Assembly (NCBI RefSeq): GCF_028583425.1 | Contig: NC_072791.1 | Span: forward strand, 46,609,229-46,673,228 | Direction of reading: 5' to 3' | Source: Eublepharis macularius | Taxonomy: Eukaryota > Chordata > Lepidosauria > Squamata > Eublepharidae | Length of the DNA stretch: 64,000 nucleotides | Shown: positions 20,691 through 31,825 of the stretch, one piece after another | How the letters are laid out: every line of letters starts with the position of its first letter | Position numbering within the stretch: the first letter of the stretch is position 1 | Notes under the pieces: model-generated | Databases searched by the model: none | The model's input: the letters and a program-made list of their open reading frames with translations, nothing else | Told to the model about the DNA's origin: nothing | Made by a program: the position numbers and the translations under genes

Positions 20691-20990
20691 CCACAGTTCA
20701 AACTATTTATGGTTTTAAGAGCAAGATCAGCATTTTGAACTTATTTATTTAAATAGTTTTATTCCACTTTCTCCTCAGTGGGGACCCAAAGCAGTTCAAA
20801 AACACCAGTTAAATAAACAAATGGAGCCAAATGAACATGAACACTCCGAAATTAGAGTAGGTCCTGGATTGGCTGCCCCAGCTTATTCAAGGCTCTTTGG
20901 GGTCTTCAAATGGCTCCACATCTGGCTACACTCAGGCTAAATATCTGCAAACAGAATTGGGCCCAGAAACACACTGAGCACCAGTGAAGC
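20690..20990 (-). mobile_element. L2-type LINE fragment holding a SINE tail
   Basis: Antisense L2 landmarks lie on both sides: GGTTTTAAGAGCAAGATCAG at 20710 and GAATTGGGCCCAGAAACACA at 20953-20972. Between them (about 20735-20950) lies a SINE or LINE tail with CTTTCTCCTCAGTGGGGACC, inserted so that the two L2 landmarks are separated. Small and old. Confidence 0.5.
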
Positions 20991-20995
20991 TGCTG

Positions 20996-21180
20996 AGCTT
21001 TCCAACCTCCAGGTGAGACCTGGAGATCTCCAGACTGTAGAGATCAGTTCCCCTAAATAAAATGGCTGTTTGGAAGGTAGAGCCTATGGCATTATACTCT
21101 GCTGAGGTCCTTCCCTTTCCCAAACCCCATCCTTCCTAGGCTCCAAATCTCCACGAATTTCCCAGCAGAGAGGTGGTAAC
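20996..21180 (-). repeat. Dispersed squamate repeat (GTTGCCA family)
   Basis: On the plus strand CCAACCTCCAGGTGAGACCT, GGAGATCTCCAGACTGTAGA, AGCCTATGGCATTATACTCT and TTTCCCAGCAGAGAGG appear in the order of a very common squamate repeat read in antisense. Other copies are at 21762-21910 (plus), 33508-33600 and 36679-36930 (minus). I do not know its class for certain. Confidence 0.6.
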
Positions 21181-21540
21181 CACACATCACATATCAAAAC
21201 TAAAACTATTATAATTGAAAAGCAATTACATTTCTTAAACAGGTTCATAAACAGAACTACATTCATCTCATGTCTCTAGTATAATTTATTGCTAAAGATA
21301 TTCTCTAACTTCATTGTCTAGCCTTCTGAGAAATGGCAACTGGGGCACCTATAAACTCTGGAATTCAGTGGGTTGGTCTGAAAATGGAGATTGCAATTGG
21401 TGGGTCAGTCTATTTTAGAGAAAAAAAATTTGTGGTCGTTTTTCTACACACTCCATTGGGGAGGCATCAAATGACTGGGCTTAGATCACAGGTTTCTAAC
21501 AGGTTATTTGTGAGCTGTCAGACGTTCACTGACTGCTACG
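21181..21540. other. Unassigned non-coding sequence
   Basis: No gene or repeat recognised. The 110-codon plus frame from 21333 runs straight into the SINE at 21540 and is not credible as a gene. Confidence 0.4.
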
Positions 21541-21655
21541 AAATAGCTCAAGGTCACCCAGTTGGCTTCAAGTGGAGGAGTGGGGAATCAAACCCGGTTC
21601 TCCAGATTACAGTCCTGCAGCTCTTAACCACTACACCAAACTGGCTGTCATTAAA
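21540..21655 (-). mobile_element. CORE-SINE, 5' part
   Basis: Antisense head of the SINE subfamily also seen at 25845 and 47915: AAGGTCACCCAGTTGGCTTC, GGGAATCAAACCCGGTTCTC (B box) and CTTAACCACTACACCAAACT (tRNA-like 5' end). The tail half is missing. Confidence 0.75.
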
Positions 21656-21761
21656 AGACAGGTAAGGTTGGTGCTAACTTTTCAGTGCATACAGGGGGAA
21701 TAAAAAGCAGAGAGTGATGATTGTTAACTGACCCTAGTTCACTCAACAGTTCAGACCATGT

Positions 21762-21915
21762 AGAGTTGCCAACACCAGGTTCAAAAATTCCTGGCAATCT
21801 GAGGTGATGGAGCCAAGGGGGTTGGGAAGGGGAAAAACTTCAGCACGGTACAATGCCTAAAGTCCACCCTCCAAAGCAGCCATTTTCTCTAGGGGAACTG
21901 ATCTAACTCGCTGCC
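21762..21915 (+). repeat. Dispersed squamate repeat (GTTGCCA family)
   Basis: Plus-orientation copy: GAGTTGCCAACACCAGG, AATTCCTGGCAATCTG, TACAATGCCTAAAGTCCACC and CAAAGCAGCCATTTTCTCTA followed by GGGGAACTGATCT. The same ordered landmarks are found in reverse at 20996-21180. Confidence 0.6.
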
Positions 21916-22470
21916 TACATCTCAGTATTGCACACTTAACAATAAAATAAATAGGCTGTCTACACAATCTGAACCAACTTTATTTCTGAGATCACCAGCT
22001 ATCTCTGTTGCTGCTGCTAACAATTCTTCTCACTACCTGCCTCCCGCCTGCTCTCCTTTTTGAATATTGTTACATCCTGGTGTCCTCTGGAGTTTTGTTG
22101 GTGTTGTTTTGACTTAATAGTCATAGTTAATACTTATCCTGAGTGTAGTGTTTTCCTCTTCCCTCCCTCCTAACAGAGCCCTGCCACAGGCTGCTTAATT
22201 GAATTGTCTTTTCTAAAGACCCTTCTTTTTCAAAAAGGCTCCTATCTTTATTGGCCCCCCAGCAGAGTGACAGAGCCCTCCCTTCTGTTGCTTCCTCCTG
22301 GGCCAGCAACAAGCCCTCCACTTTCCTCCTGGTGTCTTTCCACAGACAGACCCCCCCTTGCCCTGCTTCCTCCACACCAATCTCCTTATTACTGACCCCC
22401 CCTTTAGACTCCGACACACAGACACCATTAGTAGCTCCCCTTTCCCCTCCCCTCCCATAATCTATCTACA
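21916..22470. other. Unassigned, C/T-rich
   Basis: 22140-22460 is pyrimidine-rich on the plus strand, which produces overlapping chance frames on both strands (up to 96 codons, Gly/Lys-rich or Pro/Ser-rich). Not coding as far as I can see. Confidence 0.4.
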
Positions 22471-22840
22471 TATTAAAATGAGTTTGTCCCTGATTTACAT
22501 GCGTAAGAAGGGATGTAATAATGAGGACGTAGATTAGAAGATTTAGCACAATCGTTTGTGTAGATTGTGTCCCATCAAAGGGCAGCTCTGACGAGCCGAG
22601 ATTAAGGAGCAAACAGCTGCCGCTGGAATTCAGTCCATTTGTTTGTTTGCTGTTTTCTCTCTCGACTCCAGCAAACAGTCTCATTAGCATACAAGTGATT
22701 TGTTCCTTAAGCCTTTCCTCCCCTGTTTATTATTGGGGGAGTTGCTGACAAGGGCTTTGCCGAGCCCAGGCATGGCCCACTTCTGAGAGATGGCCATGCA
22801 AATCAAGATTAAAATGGGCAGTAATTAAAACATAAAGAGA
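22470..22840. promoter_or_regulatory. Candidate conserved non-coding element
   Basis: Repeat-free, high-complexity DNA with many transcription-factor-like cores: CTGATTTACATGCG, ATTAGCATACAAG and GGCCATGCAAATCAAG (an octamer-like ATGCAAAT at about 22795), GTAATTAAAAC near 22820, and GTTTGTTTGC (forkhead-like) near 22640. This density of ATGCAAAT, TAATTA and GTAAACA-type words is the usual look of a developmental enhancer. Conservation is not testable here. Confidence 0.45.
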
Positions 22841-23234
22841 AGGGGCATGACACCTTTGGGAGGGGGAGTCCTAAGGTTAGACGAGCAAGGTGGGATGATG
22901 AGAAGGCCTAACAAACTCATTCTCCCTTTAAACTGATCTCACCTTTGCCCATACCTTTCTTACCTCTTTTTAGCAAAACGTGTTGTTTGCTTTTAAAATA
23001 CTTGTTTCAGTGATCCTATTGTAGCTTTACTCCATGTGGCTTTCGAAAGGGATGGCCTCTGTCCAGTTCTTGTTGAAATCCCTGCCCTCTGCCTCAGTCA
23101 GTCACTCAAAGGTTGCCCTTTTTCACGTTCCCCAGTATTCCTCTACAGGAACAGCTAAACTGTTTTCAATGCCACAAGCCAGTTTGTACAATTTGTAAAA
23201 GTTTGTAAACGTGTAAAATTTGTGAAAATATTTG
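22841..23234. other. Unassigned non-coding sequence
   Basis: No gene. A TTTGTAAA word is repeated several times at 23185-23245 (GTTTGTAAAC, AATTTGTAAAAG, ATTTGTAAAC), possibly local slippage. Confidence 0.4.
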
Positions 23235-23239
23235 TAAAC

Positions 23240-23450
23240 TATGTAAATGCTGGACTAAAAATCTGGGAGACCCAGGAATGAATCCCAGCTCTGCCATGGA
23301 AGCTACTGGGTGACCTTGGGCCAGTCACACAATCTCAGCCTAACCTACCTCACAGGGTTGTTGTGAGGATAAATGGAGGAGAGGAGAATGATGTAAGCCT
23401 CTTTGTGTCCACACTGGGGAGCAAGGTGAGATATAAATAAATAAATTATA
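23240..23450 (+). mobile_element. CORE-SINE (MIR-like)
   Basis: Well-preserved body: CTGGGAGACCCAGGAATGAA, TCCCAGCTCTGCCATGGAAG, GTGACCTTGGGCCAGTCACA, CTCACAGGGTTGTTGTGAGG (CORE), AATGATGTAAGCCTCTTTG, then the (AAAT)n-like tail. The first part of the tRNA head is lost. The CORE text is close to the mammalian MIR core. Confidence 0.85.
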
Positions 23451-23625
23451 ACTAAGAGAACATTTCTGTGCACAGAGCACCTTTCAGTTCCAACTGGGAT
23501 CTGTAACCTGCTCTCACACATCTGAGACTGGGGTGGAGGCTTTCCAATTCAGAAGGGGGGGCAGCCTCCAAGCCATTTGACCCAATGAACTTCTTCTTTT
23601 CAAATTAAGCATTGCAGTATGGTAT
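23451..23625. other. Unassigned non-coding sequence
   Basis: Nothing recognised. Confidence 0.4.
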
Positions 23626-23629
23626 GAAT

Positions 23630-23800
23630 TTATTATTATTGTAGTAGTGGTTTTCATTCACAGTCCACCTTTCTCTTTGTGATTCAAGATGGGTTACAAG
23701 TATGATAAAAAATGTTAAGATCAGTCACTAATATGATAATATAAATATAATCAGTTATTTACTCTCGAATGGTTGTGATGATAGAAGTAAGAAGTATATC
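23630..23800 (-). repeat. LINE 3'-tail-like repeat
   Basis: CAGTCCACCTTTCTCTTTG and GGGTTACAAGTATGATAA echo 6100-6325 and 24300-24480. These are probably antisense 3' tails of one CR1/L2-type family. Confidence 0.4.
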
Positions 23801-24299
23801 CTTAATATTTGACAGATGCTAAAGGTAGGGCCTGCCAAGAGCCAATATAAATTCCCCAAACAAAGATTCCCTCTGCCTCCTCCCCATATCTGGTACAAAC
23901 CAGATGGAAGAAGACTTGCCTGGCTCCACCTGTCCCCAAGATGACTTGAGCCCTTGAGATTTTGTCTCCCTTGCCTCTCACCCCACCTCTGGGGTCAGAC
24001 AGGGACTTAGCCTCTTTTCTGCCAGAAACTGAGGTTAACTGATGAAAGTCCATGAGAGTCTGTCAGTCTTCCTAATGCCCAGGCCAGGGAAAGGAGAACA
24101 TACTAACGACCAGCAGTTACCATTTTAACTTTGTTGCTTGCTAATTAGCTTTTCTGGACAGCTGAGGGTTCTAGAACTACTATATGCTTAGTTAAATGAG
24201 CATTGATAGCTACTAGATACATCTCATGATTAGGCAGGGGAGAAAGCAGTGGTTTGGATTAACAATGGGACCAGCAGAGAAGACATGCAAACAACCTTA
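23801..24299. other. Unassigned non-coding sequence
   Basis: No gene or repeat recognised. Confidence 0.4.
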
Positions 24300-24480
24300 G
24301 CTCTGAGATATTATATTTATTATTTATTTTATTTAGGTTATGTGTAGCCCACTGTTTTCAATAAGACTCAAGGCAGATTACACAATGTAAGTCAATATGA
24401 CCAACGGCATTCAATAAACAGTATGATAATGTATGAACGGCACAGAAACTGCCAAGCAGAAGCATACTGGCAGCAACAGA
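24300..24480 (-). repeat. LINE 3'-tail-like repeat
   Basis: TATTTATTATTTATTTTATT, TAGCCCACTGTTTTCAATAA and GGCAGATTACACAATGTAAG are the antisense form of an L2/CR1-like tail. Similar short tails are at 6100 and 23630. Confidence 0.4.
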
Positions 24481-25840
24481 TAGTTACATAGTTAACAACC
24501 TTATTACCAGAGCATCTTTCTGAAACATTTCCTTACAGCACAACCCTATTCCTCACCCAAACTTTGATACTAACATTTCAAGGTTTGTGTGCTCACAATC
24601 TTTTGCAAGATTATTCATTTCACAAAACAATTCTGATGCTTATAAGTGCAGAGGACGAGAGGTCTATTTGCTACTTTGTTTTAGCCAGTTTTTGTTTATA
24701 AGTAAATCAGCTGGAAAGAATGCACTATTTTAGGTATCAGGGCTAAGATTTGTCTAGTCCTTCATAATAAATCCTAATCAGTTTCTGATCTTTAAAGGGG
24801 GCGAGATTTGGTCCGGTCCTATTTGGTTCACTTCCTATTTGAGCCAGGATCTGAGATGATGTTTAGACTATTTTAATAGACCAGAGTGCATTTAGGGGAC
24901 TGGTATGTCATTTTTCTCTCTTATTCTAGTTAGAGAGTGATAGATAGGGTCACTGCTAGCCCTGGAAGACAGATGAGGAAACAGTGAAGCAGGAAAGCAA
25001 GCAAGAATAAGAGACAGGGGTTACATTCACATCGAAGTTCATCTCCATCTTAGCTTCTAAACTGCACCTTTCCCTCCTGCATCTACATGATACCGTCCTC
25101 TAATCGTTTCACTCTCCAGGCTTTTTCTTCCTTGGCACGATCTCTCTCCACTCTTGTGTGGGCAATCTGTTGCCAGTGCAAATGTCTTTGCGTTCACAGC
25201 AGTGATGACAGGGAAACGGAGAACCCTTGCCTCATGGATACCCCCAGAATGAGAGGATTCACAGCAAAGGCTTTGCTTTTGACCCTGGCCACACCACCAG
25301 GGAAATGTCTTTAATCCCTCCTTGCAAGACTGCAGCCACATGGCAAGCTGATCTCCCTACTACTGGCTGCAGCAACCGCTGCTTTATGTCCCCATTCCAC
25401 TGATGGGAATGCAACTGAGGATTTCTCCAGGCTAGTGATGCTGATTACTAATAAAAAATAGTTGCATGCTGGCCTTGAGCAGTATTTGTGCCATGGGCAC
25501 AATTTGCAGACAACTAATTACTATGAGAGAGACCTGGGAACTCCATGCAGACATATTCCATATAAAATGGCCCAATAAATGAACACCTCCCCCCAAAGGA
25601 AGTATAGTTATACTGTATATACAAACACTTGCACTGCAATATATATAAAATCTTGTGCTGATAGCTAATTGTGTATATAAATATAGCTCAAACTAATTCT
25701 GGAAGATTCACTAGTCCAGGCCAGTCTATTGTGGGTTTGGGAATTCTTCACAGTAGTTTCCATTGATTATGGAAACAGGATGAGAGCCAGTGTGAAGCAG
25801 TGAGTAGTGCCTTAGAGCTGGACATCAGCGTCTCCGGACA
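24481..25840. other. Unassigned non-coding sequence
   Basis: No gene. Frames in 25057-25502 (63-94 codons, both strands) overlap and show no motif. A short AT-dinucleotide-rich part lies at 25600-25690. Confidence 0.4.
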
Positions 25841-25844
25841 TCAT

Positions 25845-26095
25845 AACAATAACATTCAATTTATATAACGTCCCTCAGGACAACTTAACACCCACACAGA
25901 GTGGTTTACAAAGCGTGTTATTATTACCCTCGTGTCAATCACCCTGTGAGGTGGGTGGGGCTGACAGAGCTCTGAGAAGCTCTGACTGACCCAAGGTCAC
26001 CCAGCTGGCTTCAAGCAGAGGAGTCAGGAGAATCAAACTTGGTTCTCCAGTTTAGAGTCCTGCTGCTCTTAACCACTACACCAAACATCAAATGT
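25845..26095 (-). mobile_element. CORE-SINE (MIR-like), near full length
   Basis: Antisense order is complete: AACATTCAATTTATATAACG (tail), CAGAGTGGTTTACAAAGCGT, CACCCTGTGAGGTGGGTGGG (CORE), CCCAAGGTCACCCAGCTGGC, GAATCAAACTTGGTTCTCCA (B box) and CTCTTAACCACTACACCAAA (5' end). Same subfamily as 47915-48168. Confidence 0.85.
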
Positions 26096-26495
26096 TCATA
26101 TTTATATCCAACTTGGAGGTAACACTATGGAAAGCCTTCCCAAAGGGTATATAGTGGTGCAGATCTTGGGGCAGAAGGAAATTACATGATTGCAACATTA
26201 TCAGTACTTTCTCACCCAAGAAGTCTCCTTCTATCCACCCACCCCAAAGGAGGCTTTACCTCTGCCAAATTGCCACCCCTCCACTGTTATGACTCTCACT
26301 TTCCGCTGTTCTCTGAACTGTTGCTCCAGATCACTATGGTGCCAAACTCTTTCACATCCAGGGACAACAACTGTGCAGATGAAATTAATCCCAAAGCATC
26401 ACCAGTGCAAGGGAACGTTCTCCAGTAAGGCGAATCCCTCTCTCATTGCACCGGGACAACTTGAGTCACTAGACGGAGCTCTTCTTCAGGGTTTC
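26096..26495. other. Unassigned non-coding sequence
   Basis: No gene or repeat recognised. Two overlapping plus-strand frames of 80 and 102 codons near 26186-26498 have no motif, and the longer one ends at the MITE. Confidence 0.4.
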
Positions 26496-26498
26496 TAA

Positions 26499-26700
26499 GA
26501 GCCAAGCTACAAGTGATGCCTTACACAGGTTGGACACTTGTCAGCTTCCCTCAAGTTTTGATGGGAAATGTAGGCGTCCTGGTTTTACAGCTTGGCTCTC
26601 CATTATAGCTGCAAGACCAGGATGCCTACATTTCCCATCAAAACTTGAGGGAAGCTGACAAGTGTCCAAGCTGTGTCAGGCGTCACTTGTAGCTTGGCTC
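26499..26700. mobile_element. Palindromic MITE (202 bp), GAGCC ends, copy 2
   Basis: Same length and layout as 17360-17561: GAGCCAAGCTACAAGTGATG at the left, its near-complement at the right, and the shared inner text TTGATGGGAAATGTAGGCG with its complement. The flanks are TAA (26496-26498) and TTA (26701-26703), one mismatch in a 3-bp TNA duplication, again inside a C-TNA-G context. The two copies differ by few substitutions, so the family is fairly young. Confidence 0.85.
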
Positions 26701-26703
26701 TTA

Positions 26704-29030
26704 GTAAAGCTGTTTGTAGAAATGCTGATACTTCAGCTCCACAGATCAGCCTGATTGCTCCCCAAAATCCAATGTGTGAATTTACTCTAGCCTGAGTTTC
26801 AGCTTTCTTACCTCAGCTCTCTTCAGGGTGCAGCGCTAGTGCCTTAACTTACATCAGGCCCCTTCAAGACATGTAGGAAGAACCACAAAAGAGTTTGCTG
26901 TCTTGATAGAAACAGGTTTTTCCCAAACAGGCCAATTTACTTCACATCAGTCTAACCTAGATTTTTATTGTCGCGTGTCATCCTATGTTGCCAGAAATAG
27001 CCATAAACTTTGCCACTGAGATGTCGGATCTGACTAACTTGTGCTGGTTATGGAGAAAGCAGTGGAGATCTTGCCAGACAGGATAGAGATGCATTTGGCA
27101 AGATGGGATGCTTTCCTTGGTAGTTAGTGGTTGAAGGGGGGCAATGAGAGACCCCCCAGTGATTGTTAGAGAGCATCATCTTCAAACAGTTTCTGAGATC
27201 ATTCTTGACTTAGGACTTCTTCAGGAAATGATTATTATTACAATTCTGTGATGTCACAAATATACACACGGTGTACTCTATACTGTTATTTGGTGATTCT
27301 GGTCTAATCTTGATCACTGCTAATACAGCGTAAATCCAATGCACTGGGTGATAATCTGGCTACACAAAAATGGATTTTCAGAAATAATCAAAGCCTTTAA
27401 CGTTTTTGCAGTATATTTGATTTAAAGCGTATTCTAGCTTTATTTGAGCTGTTGTTCACCACTAGCTGTTTAAGATGTTTACTAAAGGATTTTTGAAATA
27501 CTTTTCCTGGGTTTATTCTGCTGACCCTACCTGGGCTGTGACTGGATACAAAACATTTATATAGTGGGAAAATGTCTGGCAAGAAACCATTCCAGTGCCT
27601 GGGAATAGCATTTAAATAAAAAAAAAGTTGAAGCAATTTTTAAAATTGTCTTTCAAAGCATGTTTTGAACAGCTTTTGCCTAGAGGACCAAAGGAGTGGG
27701 GAAGGTGCAAACAGAACAATGGAAGAGACAGAAGGCAGAAACAGTCTTGGTGCCCTTGCACCAGTCCTGGGGCATCATAGGCTCCAGGCTGTCAATAATT
27801 CCAGCCATGGGTAATCCAAATAGATGCTCCAAGCCCCTGATTCAGATTAACCACCACAATCCTGCCTACTTCTACCAGAGTGAACGGTGGTGCTGCAGTT
27901 CTGTGCCCAGCAGCAGCCCTTGAACAGCAAACGCCACTCAAGCAGCTCAAGCTGAGCCCAGTAGGGCACAATCCACCCAGCTCCCAGCTTCATCCAACCT
28001 GCAAGCTTATCAAAGGAATGTCATGGACTGTCAGATTGCCCATGATTTTGTACTACATCCAAGCCTGGTTGTATAACAGCCTGCTTGAAGCAGAGCACCA
28101 TGCCTCCTCTCTGCTGGCCTTGGGAAGACTTGTAAGATTTGGCTATTCCAAAAAACTTCTTTATTAAGAGCTAATTGAATTTCTGGGCAATCAAATCTCT
28201 CTCCCTCTGCCTGGAATCTTTTATAGAGATTGGCAGTTGCCGAGGTTTTTGAGTTAATGGTAAAAATGACATTGAATTTTAATTTTTTGCATGACTTAAA
28301 AATGATTAAAGTTAGCCGCATTCACACATCATTGGATGCCTATTTATTTAAAACAGTTCTATCTTTACCTATCCCATTGTACCTCCTTAGACTCAAAGCT
28401 TGATTGTGCAACAGTGATCATTTGCAACTATATTATCCTGTATAGATGAGCCAATCCAGTTGTGAATGATCGCTGTGGAACAAGGATAGCACCATATCCC
28501 ATAATGCGTAGATGAGACTTTGTTGTTAAATTTTACAGATAGCTGCCATGAGCCTCTGGGAAGGGCAGGATAAACATATTTTAAAATAAAGACTATTTTC
28601 ACTCAAATGAAAGACTAGATCTGCCCCCCCATGTCCTTTTTTAAAAAAGGAAGCTGTCTTACATTCACATGTAAGCAAAAGTTATTTCCAGTAATAAATT
28701 TGTGGGGGGTGTATAACATTTTAAGGGGAAGCTCATCTTACATTCAGGGTTCAGGGTTTTCTTCCTTTTGACTAAATACAGTGTATTTAAATAAGCAAGC
28801 ATCTGAAGAGTGCTAATAGTTATTTCTTCCTCTCAGCTTGCTAGGAGCATGTGATGTTCTTAGTTTTACAGTAGCCAGGAGAAGAAAACAACTCTTGTTT
28901 AGGTTTTTAAAGTCTGGCATGTCAGAGTGTTGTAAGGTGCTTTTCCTGGAGCTCACTCAGCAGGCATAGACCTTAGGAGCTGTCACCTAATTCCATATGG
29001 TACTCCACAGGTGGAATGCTGGACATTGTT
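26704..29030. other. Mostly unassigned; one short LINE-like tail
   Basis: 2.3 kb without a recognisable gene. 28545-28592 (AGCCTCTGGGAAGGGCAGGA followed by TAAA-rich sequence) resembles a plus-strand L2/CR1 tail. Frames near 27700-28320 (69-96 codons) lack motifs. Confidence 0.4.
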
Positions 29031-29034
29031 AATT

Positions 29035-29180
29035 CTCTGCACAGGGCAGGAATTGCCACATGTAGGTTCTGCATACTCTTCAGGGACCCAGGAGGAGATC
29101 TTCCACACCACCTATTACCTTTTTAAAACTGGAGTTTCTGGGAATGGAACCTGGGACCCTCTGCACACACTGCGGGGAGA
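29035..29180 (-). mobile_element. tRNA-derived SINE fragment
   Basis: Antisense of the SINE at 18675: GGAGGAGATCTTCCACACCA, TTAAAACTGGAGTTTCTGGG, then AATGGAACCTGGGACCCTCT (B-box region). Diverged, 5' end near 29175. Confidence 0.6.
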
Positions 29181-29609
29181 AATCTCTGGATGCAGTGGTG
29201 GTATTCCAAGGGCCAGCTACATGCAGGCAACCCTCTCAGTCCAGAGGTAGTTTAATAGATCCAGCAGCCCAATGGTCTTTCTGTTCAAGTAGGTTGGCTG
29301 TAGCCACACTTCCATTGCCAAGTGGTTCACTTTAATCCCAGCCCTTGAGTGGTATTCTCAGTAACATGACAAAGCCCCCGCAGCACAAGGTAGGTCTGAC
29401 CAGAAGAGGACAGTTCAGCCAATAAAACAGCTGCCTTATTTCACATCCAAAGGTTGATAAGGCTTAGAGGTAGAAAGGGGGAGGGGAATAAAGGGGCTGT
29501 GTGCCTTTAAGAAGTGCCTGGCTGTCCTGGTGTCTGTGGTGCAGTGAGGCAGGGAATGCATTGCTGATACTAACCAAGTTTGCCAGCCATGCTTTTCTCA
29601 TGGCTCCTA
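29181..29609. other. Unassigned non-coding sequence
   Basis: No gene or repeat recognised. Confidence 0.4.
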
Positions 29610-29765
29610 CACAATGGCCCTGTTTTTTGCCCACCTGCCGATAATGCTTAATTAGGCGAGGAGTTGATTAATTTGAGGTAATTGACAGCTAATTACAGTC
29701 CTGAGGGCTCATTAATTTGACGTCTTGTCTCAGAGAATTGGCTGCAGGGGGGGTCAGGTGATGTG
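29610..29765. promoter_or_regulatory. Candidate conserved non-coding element with dense homeodomain cores
   Basis: Within about 130 bp there are six TTAAT/TAATT-type cores: GCTTAATTAGGCG, GTTGATTAATTTGAGG, GGTAATTGACAG, GCTAATTACAG and CTCATTAATTTGACG. They are spaced by GC-balanced, repeat-free DNA. Clustered TAATTA sites like this are characteristic of homeodomain-bound enhancers. Confidence 0.45.
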
Positions 29766-30285
29766 CAATCCCCTCTCCCAACTCTTCACCATACTCCAGC
29801 CTACTTGTTACTCTCAAGCACAGTAGGACTATTGGAATTCACCTGCCTGCATTGCCGGAGACAGCTGTCCAAAGGAGGGATGAGGCATGCAGCAGAGGAC
29901 GGTGGGGAATTGTAGAACTACTGGGAAGGAAAGCTGGGGCAGGGCTGGGGGGAGAGAGAGAAGGCAGCACTAAAGCCCCAAATTGAACAGGTTAACTTAC
30001 TGTCCTTAGTCCATTGACTCAGTTCTAATTTGCTTCAGAGATGAGACTTCTGTCCTACTTGAAAGGTGGATTTTGAACAAAAAGCACTGAATAATCCACA
30101 AGGGACAATCACACTTGGGGCAAAATGAACAATTCCCATACCTGACAAAGGATACCAGTTAGAAAGGCAAGCCAAAAATGAGTAAGAGAATACATTTAAA
30201 TATCAAAGAGGTATACTGAACAGCAGCTTTGGGCATCCAGAAAAAAAAATCTTGTATTGTTTTCTATATTAAGATACATTTATTT
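29766..30285. other. Unassigned non-coding sequence
   Basis: No gene or repeat recognised. 29880-29970 is G-rich. Confidence 0.4.
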
Positions 30286-30289
30286 TCAG

Positions 30290-30462
30290 TTATTTTAATT
30301 ACTTCATTTAAACCCCACCATTCTCCCCAAAAGAGACTCAAAGTGTCTTACATTGTTCTCCTTGTTGGCTCTCAACATGATGTCCTTCCAGCTGGAATCA
30401 AACCAGCAGTCTAATTACATATGTTTTTCAGTCCTCCACTCTACCAGTTGAGCTATCAAAGG
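30290..30462 (-). mobile_element. tRNA(Tyr)-headed SINE or retro-pseudogene
   Basis: The minus strand from 30462 reads CCTTTGATAGCTCAACTGGT, AGAGTGGAGGACTG, then GCTGGTTTGATTCCAGCTGG and AAGGA at 30384. The A box, B box and acceptor stem all match vertebrate tRNA-Tyr. The anticodon region is changed (CTGAAAA where CTGTAGA is expected), and the 3' half of the anticodon stem is lost within about 7 extra bases, so it is not a working tRNA. On the same strand it continues into a SINE/L2-like tail (GTAAGACACTTTGAGTCTCT, GGTGGGGTTTAAATGAAGT), so a short tRNA-Tyr SINE is more likely than a simple pseudogene. Confidence 0.6.
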
Positions 30463-31825
30463 AACATGTTTAAATGATAGAGATATTGAAGAAGTTGTGA
30501 ATTGCAGATGCTTTGTTTCTGGACCTGGTAGGCATTCTGTAACACATGAACCTCCTAAAATACAATTGTGATGACTAGAAAGTGCAGCTTTTATATGCCT
30601 GATTATTTCTGTATACCTAAACAATATTTCTTTAGTTTTGTAGAAGGCCTGCATCCAAAGAGGGACTGATTGTCAGCTAGGTCCCTCATACATTAACCAA
30701 TTTCTTGAAAATTCAAGAGGAAAGAACTAGATGAAAAAGACAGCAAGAAAGCTGAAAAATTATAATTCTTCTGAGGCCGTTACCATATGATAATGGGTCA
30801 TCATACCACCTGGCTTCTTATGCAACAAGCCCCCCAAGACCATCTAGAATTATTTTCTCTTCTTAAATGTCATAAACCAGAGAAATTATTAAGCCATAGT
30901 GGCCTTTTTTCTTGTCAGAACACTTCCATAGATTCAATCCCTGTTCTCCAGACTTGGATCCTTGTTCTTCAGTTCATTGCAGCAGCTTCACTTCAGAACT
31001 GAAAAATTAATCCATGGTGTCCCAATTACATCCGCTTACCAGCCTCTCTTGAAATCCCTTGGAGGCTAGTATTTAAATTGTGCCAGATTCTGGCATCATG
31101 ATAAGTTGGTTCCCATGGTCTTACAAAGATACTTCTCTAAAGGCATATGCATCATCCATCTAGAACAACAAAATAAAAGCCCAGCAGCCTCCAACAGAAC
31201 AAATCAGATTACAGTTGGACATAGAGAATAGATGAACAACAGAAAAGGATTTACAGAATAAAGCGTTCTACATTTTTAGGCAATGGCCCCAGTCACTTAC
31301 TCTACAGAAAGGGAAACAAAAATCAAAGTGTTCAGTTACACTAGTTTCAATTAATTCTTTTTCAAAATAAGCAGCAGAATAGGATCTGAATTTAAATAAC
31401 TAATTTTTCCATTTTCAAACACTAATTTCCTTTTTTTTTTGAAGGGAGGAAGGGTATTCACCCTAGGTGATCTAAATGAGATCTCATCCATGCATTTTAC
31501 AATTATCTGTATTCCTAACTGCCCCCCCCCCAAATCCTGATACCAAAAAATACTCAAAGTCCTCAGTAGATGGCATTACCATTGTTTTGAATTCCACTTT
31601 TGCTGTCTTGGTTCATTAAATAATTAGTTTTACCCTGCATAACTTGACCATTTTTTTTTATAAATGGAAAATGTCCGTATCGTGAGTTAGCAATTGTAGC
31701 TGCTTCCCTTTACAATGCTAATACTGAGTTTCTTGCTTCACTTTTTACTACCTTCCATCTGGAAAGCCTTCCTTTGGAAGAACTTCCCATCTAGTCTGTT
31801 ACACAGTGTCATATATTAAGCAAAT
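30463..31825. other. Unassigned non-coding sequence
   Basis: Nothing recognised with confidence. The frame near 30787-31002 (71 codons) has no motif. Confidence 0.4.

Noticed and set aside
30384-30462. Functional tRNA-Tyr gene
   Set aside because: The anticodon and 3' anticodon stem are altered and a LINE-like tail follows directly.
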